Assembly: GCF_047338595.1 (NCBI RefSeq)
Contig: NZ_JBLFBO010000005.1
Coordinates: 62,001-126,000 of the forward strand
DNA from: Nitrospira_D sp019636945
GTDB taxonomy: Bacteria > Nitrospirota > Nitrospiria > Nitrospirales > Nitrospiraceae
Direction: 5' to 3'
Length of the DNA stretch: 64,000 nt
The first letter of the stretch is position 1. The number at the start of each line of letters is the position of its first letter. Below the pieces are notes generated by a model. It saw nothing but the letters and a program-made list of their open reading frames with translations. It ran no database searches and was not told the origin of the DNA. Positions 58,328 through 64,000 of the stretch are shown in pieces. Position numbers and translations under genes: made by a program.

Positions 58328-59379
58328 GGAGGTGTGAGTTCCAATTGTGGTTGCGGTGCAGGAAGTTCCGCCGATTTGACGGCGGCTTCGATCTTCTTCT
58401 TGAGTACGCTGCGGTCTGAATCTTGTCTGGTTTTCCCCTCACGGACATACTCTGGAACGTCACGAATATCCCAGATCAATCCCAGCCACTCAAGTCCCTT
58501 CAGGCAGTAATAGGTCATGTCAATTTCCCACCAGTAGAATCCTTGCCTGGTCGAGGCCGGATAATAGTGGTGGTTGTTATGCCACCCTTCGCCCATGGTG
58601 ATTAAGGCCAGAAAGAAGTTGTTTCGGCTGTCGTCGCCGGTCTCGTACCGCTGTGAACCATAGACATGTGACAACGAATTGATCGTGCAGGTCCCATGAA
58701 ACAGTGCGACGGTCGAGATGAAATACCCCCAGATCAGCATCTGGATGCCGTTGGTGCCGAGTTCAGGCGCATAGGCCTCCAACAGCTTGCCGAACCCGAA
58801 CATGCCGACGCCGGTTAAGACTGGCACAAGGACATCATAGCGGTCGAGAAACCGCAGCTCCGGAAACTTGGCGAAATCAGCAATACTCTTCAAGCGCGGC
58901 GCATAAAACGTTTGCGACATAATCCAGCCCATGTGGGACCAGAGAAACCCTCCATGCCGAGGAGAGTGCACATCCTCCGGTGTATCGGAGGCAATATGGT
59001 GATGGCGATGATGGCCGGCCCACCATAGGGGACCACGTTGCGTGCAGGTGCTGCCTAAGAGGGCAAAGAGAAACTGGACGGTACGAGATGTTTTAAATGT
59101 ACGATGCGAGAAGTAGCGATGGTACCACCCGGTAATCGCAAACATGCGAATATAATAGAATGCAATGGCGACTGCGACTGCAGTGAAGCTTACTCCGACT
59201 AAGATGGCGCAGAAACACATTAAGTGCATGAAAATAAATGGAACGCTACGAATCCAGTCGACCTTCGGCGGTCCGTCTGATTTCGTCAGTTCAAGGCCAG
59301 CCCAGGAGTCAAACCAGCGCAGAAAGGAATACCAGATCTGCTGTGCCTTGGTTGGTGGATACGCTTGCACGTCGGACAT
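58324..59379 (-). CDS. Acyl-CoA/lipid fatty acid desaturase
   Basis: A 351-residue membrane di-iron desaturase of the stearoyl-CoA/DesC type, which would introduce a cis double bond (usually delta-9) in fatty acyl chains. The three histidine boxes are complete: HRYFSH, HHRHHH (in WAGHHRHHHIASD) and HNNHH (in GWHNNHHYYPAS). Hydrophobic pairs flank the boxes (FIFMHLMCFCAILVGVSFTA). It is somewhat longer than minimal DesC because of a soluble C-terminal tail. ATG 59379 has GAGGAGAAC upstream on the minus strand. It may help membrane fluidity at low temperature. Confidence 0.9.
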   Translation of the reverse strand: MSDVQAYPPTKAQQIWYSFLRWFDSWAGLELTKSDGPPKVDWIRSVPFIFMHLMCFCAILVGVSFTAVAVAIAFYYIRMFAITGWYHRYFSHRTFKTSRTVQFLFALLGSTCTQRGPLWWAGHHRHHHIASDTPEDVHSPRHGGFLWSHMGWIMSQTFYAPRLKSIADFAKFPELRFLDRYDVLVPVLTGVGMFGFGKLLEAYAPELGTNGIQMLIWGYFISTVALFHGTCTINSLSHVYGSQRYETGDDSRNNFFLALITMGEGWHNNHHYYPASTRQGFYWWEIDMTYYCLKGLEWLGLIWDIRDVPEYVREGKTRQDSDRSVLKKKIEAAVKSAELPAPQPQLELTPP

Positions 59380-59665
59380 ACAGTTCTCCTCATAGATTCG
59401 GGGGATTCGGCAAAGCCACTGTGGTGGGAGACAGGGAGCCGTGGTCCCAATTAAGCGAATTGAGCGTCCCGGTTAGGTTGGTCCTTTATTATACAGAGAA
59501 TCTAAGGAAAGTAAAACCTGATTTTTTCCTAGGCCGCGCAGGTTATCGTGTTCCTCACGAGCGTTGGCTGGCTGTCCCAGTGGCAGAAGTTGCCGAAAGC
59601 AGGAGCGGCGAGGCTTCTATGGCTGTTTGACAGGACTCCTCCTGCGTCACTAAAATGCCGCCACC

Positions 59666-60691
59666 ATGAATGATCGATTTCTAAAAGCATGTCGTCGAGA
59701 GCCAGTTGATTGTACCCCTGTGTGGTTTATGCGTCAGGCCGGACGATATATGTCCGAGTATCGGACCCTGCGCGCGAAACATTCGATCTTGGAGATGTGT
59801 AAGACGCCTGAATTGGCGGCTCAAGTCACACTTCAGCCCATTGATCGATTCCCTCTGGATGCGGCCATTATCTTTGCTGATATCTTGCTGCCGTTGGAGC
59901 CGATGGGCCTCAACCTTGAGTTCGCGGCAGGCGAGGGCCCGGTGATCCATAATCCGGTACGCGATCGGGCGGCGGTGGATCAACTGAAAGTCATCGATGG
60001 CGACGAGCTGAACTATGTGGCGGAGGCCATCAGGCAAACACGGCGTGCCCTGGACGGGCGGGTGCCGCTCATTGGATTTGCCGGCGCGCCGTTCACGTTG
60101 GCGAGTTATGCCATCGAAGGTAGCGGCTCGCGTAATTATCTGAATACCAAACAGATGATGTATAGCGATCCCACGGCCTGGCATCGGCTCATGGACAAGT
60201 TCGCACGTGTGCTGACGGGGTATCTTCGTCGACAGATCAAGGCGGGGGCGCAGGCCATTCAGCTGTTCGACAGTTGGGTCGGGTGCCTGTCTGCCGGCGA
60301 CTATGTCGAATATGTGATGCCGCATGTCCAACGGATCTTCGAGGGACTTAAGCATGAAGGGGTGCCGATGATTCATTTCGGCACCGGGACGACCGCGATC
60401 CTATGTCAGATGCGTGAGGCGGGCGGGGACGTGATCGGGGTCGACTGGCGTGTTCATCTGGATGAAGCCTGGACCATGATTGGGCATGATCGTGCCGTAC
60501 AAGGCAATCTTGATCCGCTTGCTCTCTTTGCGCCACTCCACGAAATTGAACGTCGCGTCGACGACATCTTGCGACGTGCGGGTGGACGTCTTGGTCATAT
60601 CTTCAATCTTGGTCACGGTATTCTGCCGACGACACCGGTTGATCACGTGGCTGCAACGATCGATATGGTCCACAAGCTCAGCCAACGATAG
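59666..60691 (+). CDS. hemE: Uroporphyrinogen decarboxylase
   Basis: A 341-residue enzyme that removes four acetate carboxyls from uroporphyrinogen III, giving coproporphyrinogen III. Family start TPVWFMRQAGRYMSEYR near residue 12, FPLDAAIIFADILLPLEPMG, GFAGAPFTLASYAIEGSGS, LFDSWVGCLSAGDY and the closing FNLGHGILPTTPVDHV. Length is normal for the family. No Shine-Dalgarno is visible before ATG 59666. It leads the haem run hemE-hemH-hemY, with 104 bases to hemH. Confidence 0.95.
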   Translation: MNDRFLKACRREPVDCTPVWFMRQAGRYMSEYRTLRAKHSILEMCKTPELAAQVTLQPIDRFPLDAAIIFADILLPLEPMGLNLEFAAGEGPVIHNPVRDRAAVDQLKVIDGDELNYVAEAIRQTRRALDGRVPLIGFAGAPFTLASYAIEGSGSRNYLNTKQMMYSDPTAWHRLMDKFARVLTGYLRRQIKAGAQAIQLFDSWVGCLSAGDYVEYVMPHVQRIFEGLKHEGVPMIHFGTGTTAILCQMREAGGDVIGVDWRVHLDEAWTMIGHDRAVQGNLDPLALFAPLHEIERRVDDILRRAGGRLGHIFNLGHGILPTTPVDHVAATIDMVHKLSQR

Positions 60692-60795
60692 AATGAAGAG
60701 CATATGGCAAATGGCTGGCGGTAGGAGCGACATCCGGTCCGTGGCGCTCGTTGTTTCACTATCTACTAGAAGCCATCAGCTATTGGCGCTGATCA

Positions 60796-61746
60796 ATGTC
60801 TGAATCACGACGACATACGGCTGTGCTTCTGATGGCGATGGGCGGGCCCGATTGTCTGGAAAATGTCGAGCCCTTTTTGCTCGATGTGCGAGGAGGGCGA
60901 CCGACTCCTCCCGAACTGGTCGAAGAAATTCGCGAACGGTACCGTGCCACCGGTGGAAAGTCGCCGGCTGTCGGGATCACGCAAGAGGTTGCAAAAAAAC
61001 TGGAACGGCAACTGAATGAGTGTGGTGACGGTCGATACCGAGTGTACGTTGGGTTGCGGCATTGGCATCCCTTTATTAAAGAGACCTATGCTGAGCTGCT
61101 AAAAGATTTACCGGAACAGGTCATCGGAGTCTGTATGGCCCCGCAACAATCCTCTCTGAGTACCGGAGCCTATCGAAAGAAAGTGGAGGAGGCTCGTACC
61201 GGGTTAGAGGACCACACACCCGTGACCTACGTCGGGAGTTGGAACCGGCATCCTCGGCTGATCACTGCGATTGTGGAGAATATTCGGCTTGGGCTTCAGA
61301 CATTTCCTGCCGATGTGCGTGCAACGGTGCCGGTGTTGTTCACCGCGCATAGTTTGCCTGAACGAATTGTGGCGATGAAGGATCCCTATCCGGATGAGGT
61401 GAAGGGAACGGTCGAGGCGGTCACCAACGCCTTAGGTAACCAACGGACGTATTTCGCCTATCAAAGTCAGGGACGCTCCAATGAGCCATGGCTTGGGCCG
61501 ACGGTCGAAGCCATGTTGGAGGTCATCCAGCAGGCCGGGCATCGCCACGTGTTGGTGGCGCCCATCGGTTTTATCTGTGACCACGTGGAAACGCTGTTTG
61601 ACATCGACATTGAGCTCAAGCAATTGGCTGTGAGCAAGGGGCTGCAGCTGGAGCGCATGCCGATGTTGAACGATTCTGCCGCGATACTTGAGACGTTACG
61701 AGACGTCTTGGCTGCACACGAATCCACTCCCTGTCTTCCGTCGTGA
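60796..61746 (+). CDS. hemH: Ferrochelatase
   Basis: A 316-residue enzyme that inserts ferrous iron (into protoporphyrin IX, or coproporphyrin III in other groups). VLLMAMGGPDCLENVEPFL at the start, MAPQQSSLSTGAY, the catalytic HSLPERI, the hallmark YAYQSQGRSNEPWLGP-type (here AYQSQGRSNEPWLGPTVE) and PIGFICDHVETLFDIDIE with the conserved His-Glu. Its stop overlaps hemY by four bases (GTGA). No clear C-terminal [2Fe-2S] cysteines. Confidence 0.94.
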   Translation: MSESRRHTAVLLMAMGGPDCLENVEPFLLDVRGGRPTPPELVEEIRERYRATGGKSPAVGITQEVAKKLERQLNECGDGRYRVYVGLRHWHPFIKETYAELLKDLPEQVIGVCMAPQQSSLSTGAYRKKVEEARTGLEDHTPVTYVGSWNRHPRLITAIVENIRLGLQTFPADVRATVPVLFTAHSLPERIVAMKDPYPDEVKGTVEAVTNALGNQRTYFAYQSQGRSNEPWLGPTVEAMLEVIQQAGHRHVLVAPIGFICDHVETLFDIDIELKQLAVSKGLQLERMPMLNDSAAILETLRDVLAAHESTPCLPS

Positions 61747-63200
61747 CTCGATCGCGTACAGTCGTTATTGTCGGTGGTGGGATATCCGGTCTCGCGACCG
61801 CATTTGCGTTGCAAGAACAAGCTGCCCAAGCAGGCCTTCCTCTCCGCTGCACCATTCTTGAGTCCGACCCATCCTGGGGAGGGAAAATCGTCACGCATCG
61901 GATCGGTGACATCGTGACTGAAGCCGGACCGGATTCGTTTCTTTCTCAAAAACAGGCCGGTCTCGATCTTTGCATGAAACTGGGGCTTGCCGACCAGCTG
62001 ATCAATACCAACGAAACAGGAAAGAAGGCCTGTGTTCTCCACCGCGGACAGCTGCAGGATTTACCCGAGGGACTCCTCTCGTTTGTTCCGAAGCAATTGG
62101 GGTCGTTCCTCCATAGCGGATTACTCAGCTGGTCGGGGCTGGCGAGGATGGGTCTTGAATTCGCAGTTCCTCCCGGTTCTCCAAGAGATGATGAGTCCTT
62201 GGCTGCGTTCCTCCGTCGTCGATTTGGAGTTCAGGCGTATGAGCGGGTGTTAGAGCCGTTGATGGCGGGGATTTATGCGGGTGATGCCGAGCAGATGAGT
62301 CTACGGGCGACGTTTCCACGGTTTTTTGAGCTCGAGCAGCGGCATGGCAGCATTATTCGCGGCATGATGGCGGCCAAGAAATCAGCCTCATCCAGTGCGT
62401 CTTCCCAACCACGACGGACGATGTTTGTCAGCCTCAAGAATGGTCTCAGTGAGCTGGTGAGTGCGCTCACAACGCGGTTAATGCAACAGGGCGTGGAGCT
62501 CCGTGCAGGAGTTCGAGTCGACGCGCTCAGAGTGAGGTCGCACGAACCGGGTCGCTGGATGTATGACCTCATTCTGCAGGATGGCTCCGCACTTTCCGCC
62601 GAAAGTGTGGTCTTAGCCACACCGGCCTATGTTTCTGCGGACCTGTTGCGTCCGTTGACGCCCATAGCCGGTGGACTGCTGGATCTTATTCCCTATGCTT
62701 CGACCGCCACCATTGCGATGGCATTCCCACGAACTCTTACGAGTGCCATTGACGGGTTTGGGTTTATCATTCCGAGACGGGAGCAGCGACATTTGATTGC
62801 TGCAACTTGGACGTCGCTCAAGTGGCCTCATCGCGCTCCCTCTGATCAGTTACTCGTACGCTGCTATGTGGGTGGTGTCGGGCGAGAAGACATTCTTCAA
62901 CTAGAGGACCAGGCACTGGTTGCAACCGTCAGGGAAGAGCTGGTGAATATATGTGGCATCAAAGCTGAACCAGTTTATACCGAAGTGAATCGGTGGTGGA
63001 AGGCTATGCCGCAATACACAATCGGCCATTTGGATCGGTTGGTACAATTGGATGCGGCACTCAGCCGCTATCCAGGACTGGTTCTGACCGGGGCTGCCTA
63101 TCGAGGAGTCGGTATTCCGGACTGCATTCGTGATGGAGCCGTCGCGGCGGAGCAGGTGGTGCGGGATCTCTTGGGGAAAATCCATCCTGGCCGTGAATAG
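61743..63200 (+). CDS. hemY: Protoporphyrinogen/coproporphyrinogen oxidase (HemY/HemG type)
   Basis: A 485-residue FAD-dependent oxygen-using oxidase of haem synthesis. FAD-site VVIVGGGISGLATAFALQE, EAGPDSFLSQKQAGLDL, VLEPLMAGIYAGDAEQMSLR and the C-terminal GLVLTGAAYRGVGIPDCIRD. Starts at GTG 61743, sharing four bases with the hemH stop, so the two are translated together. Whether it acts on protoporphyrinogen or coproporphyrinogen cannot be settled here. A need for oxygen fits an aerobic nitrifier. Confidence 0.92.
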   Translation: MTRSRTVVIVGGGISGLATAFALQEQAAQAGLPLRCTILESDPSWGGKIVTHRIGDIVTEAGPDSFLSQKQAGLDLCMKLGLADQLINTNETGKKACVLHRGQLQDLPEGLLSFVPKQLGSFLHSGLLSWSGLARMGLEFAVPPGSPRDDESLAAFLRRRFGVQAYERVLEPLMAGIYAGDAEQMSLRATFPRFFELEQRHGSIIRGMMAAKKSASSSASSQPRRTMFVSLKNGLSELVSALTTRLMQQGVELRAGVRVDALRVRSHEPGRWMYDLILQDGSALSAESVVLATPAYVSADLLRPLTPIAGGLLDLIPYASTATIAMAFPRTLTSAIDGFGFIIPRREQRHLIAATWTSLKWPHRAPSDQLLVRCYVGGVGREDILQLEDQALVATVREELVNICGIKAEPVYTEVNRWWKAMPQYTIGHLDRLVQLDAALSRYPGLVLTGAAYRGVGIPDCIRDGAVAAEQVVRDLLGKIHPGRE

Positions 63201-63286
63201 TAAAAGTCCTGTTGGGGCAAACGCCCTACCGCAAGGGGATAGGATGAGGAACCGTGCTTGAGTGAAATGGATAAACTGTCGCCGCG

Positions 63287-64000
63287 CTAGGGGAGGATGA
63301 TGGCTTGTTCGGGATAGCCGAGTGTTTTGAGCGTGGCTTCCAAGGAATCAACCATTGGTGGGGGACCGCAGAGGAACACGCAGGCGTCAGGGTCTGGTGA
63401 GGGGAGGTATTGGTGCAAAAGGTCCGGTGTGATTCGGCCAGTGTTGCCGGTCCATCCCGCAGGCGGCTGTTCGAGCAGATAGTGGCAGTGGAAGTTCGGA
63501 TAGTCCAGGACGTATCGGTCCCACTCCTGCCGGAAAATAATGTCTTGCTCGGTTTTATTGGCAAAGATCAAAGATAGCTCGGCATCAATTTTCTTGGTCA
63601 GAATCCAACGAATGATGGAGACCATCGGGGTGATGCCGGTGCCTCCAGCCACGAACCCCACTCGTTTGGCCATGCCGTCGACCCAATGCCCACCGGTATT
63701 CGGTCCACTCATCAGCACCGTGTCGCCGATCTTCTGATCGTGTAAGTACTTTGAAATGGAACCAGTTTCATATCGTTTGACCGTCAGGTCGAACGATCCC
63801 GTTGTGCCGGGCAGCGAGGAGGGTGTGTAGGCCCGCTTGATAAGCTTGTCGTTGATCGTCGCATGGACGTAGAGAAAGTCACCGGGCAGCATGTCGAGCG
63901 TGGTATCGGCAGGTAGCTGAAACCGGAAGGTCTTTGTGTCGTGGGTGTCTGTTTCGATATGGATGAGTTGATACGGAGCGGGCGTCTTGCTTTTGATGCG
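63287..64000 (-). CDS. Cytochrome-b5-reductase-like flavoprotein (partial)
   Basis: The frame is open from the right edge to the stop at 63287, 237 residues; the N-terminus lies outside. FAD-binding barrel: FRFQLPADTTLDMLPGDFLY and RAYTPSSL (the RxYS/T motif), SISKYLHDQKIGDTV, then NAD(P) part FVAGGTGITPMVSII and FLCGPPPMVDSLEATL. These are the marks of cytochrome b5 reductase/ferredoxin-NADP reductase. An upstream ferredoxin or other domain may be fused beyond the edge. The ATG at 63892 is internal, because the frame runs on through it. Confidence 0.88.
   Translation of the reverse strand, partial: RIKSKTPAPYQLIHIETDTHDTKTFRFQLPADTTLDMLPGDFLYVHATINDKLIKRAYTPSSLPGTTGSFDLTVKRYETGSISKYLHDQKIGDTVLMSGPNTGGHWVDGMAKRVGFVAGGTGITPMVSIIRWILTKKIDAELSLIFANKTEQDIIFRQEWDRYVLDYPNFHCHYLLEQPPAGWTGNTGRITPDLLHQYLPSPDPDACVFLCGPPPMVDSLEATLKTLGYPEQAIILP

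Overview
The window looks like a chromosomal segment of a Nitrospira-like bacterium (phylum Nitrospirota). This is inferred from gene content and style: a complete exosortase/PEP-CTERM exopolysaccharide locus, a two-subunit pyruvate carboxylase, a class II fumarase, a short malic enzyme with an ACT domain, a hemE-hemH-hemY run, many small exported proteins with single lipoboxes, and degenerate inverted repeats between genes. No rRNA or tRNA gene, CRISPR array, phage module or recognisable transposase was seen.

Layout. (1) 1-18.5 kb is an envelope polysaccharide locus. It begins with a divergent, left-truncated secreted carbohydrate-binding protein. Then come a GT4 glycosyltransferase, a heparinase II/III-like lyase and a WecG/TagA-type transferase with overlapping or touching ends, a lone PEP-CTERM substrate protein with its own putative sigma-54 promoter and a strong terminator, a fused exosortase-EpsI, a WecA/MraY-type initiating transferase, the TPR lipoprotein PrsT, an EpsE/Wza-like export protein, an outer-membrane barrel, a Wzz-like chain-length protein, a CpsD-like kinase, an ExeA-like ATPase and a small TPR protein. 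Together these can build, export and length-control a polymer and anchor or release a PEP-CTERM protein. (2) 19.1-25.1 kb is a minus-strand group: an exopolyphosphatase/GppA-like phosphatase, an OmpA-type lipoprotein, and a large fusion of a DUF255 (YyaL-like) protein with an aldo/keto reductase. (3) 25.3-32.6 kb holds malic enzyme, a DnaJ-like protein, RNase D, an ArsC-like reductase, a zinc-ribbon protein, citrate synthase and Hsp20. (4) 32.7-38.9 kb is accessory: a Phd/PIN toxin-antitoxin pair lying between intact hsp20 and a duplicated 165-bp hsp20 tail, an exported trypsin-like protease, a decayed outer-membrane protein end, an exported metallophosphoesterase, and a second, VapBC-like pair with an operator-bearing, probably leaderless promoter. 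(5) 38.9-53.4 kb holds fumarase, an NlpC/P60-like lipoprotein, Tex, TenA with a SemiSWEET, a SthA-like flavoprotein, a lipoprotein Tpx lacking the usual resolving cysteine, a lipoprotein alpha/beta hydrolase and the pyruvate carboxylase subunits. (6) 53.5-64 kb holds a nucleotidyltransferase, small exported proteins, a phosphate-binding-like protein, a DMT transporter, a fatty acid desaturase, the haem genes and, cut by the right edge, a cytochrome-b5-reductase-like flavoprotein.

The most unusual points are the sigma-54-like site in front of the PEP-CTERM gene, the DUF255-AKR fusion, the toxin-antitoxin pair flanked by a duplicated hsp20 end, the TenA-SemiSWEET pairing, the exported Tpx without a resolving cysteine, the duplicated TPR module at the end of the exosortase locus, and several families of inverted intergenic repeats. 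All functional calls rest on motif and gene-order reading; no database search was run.
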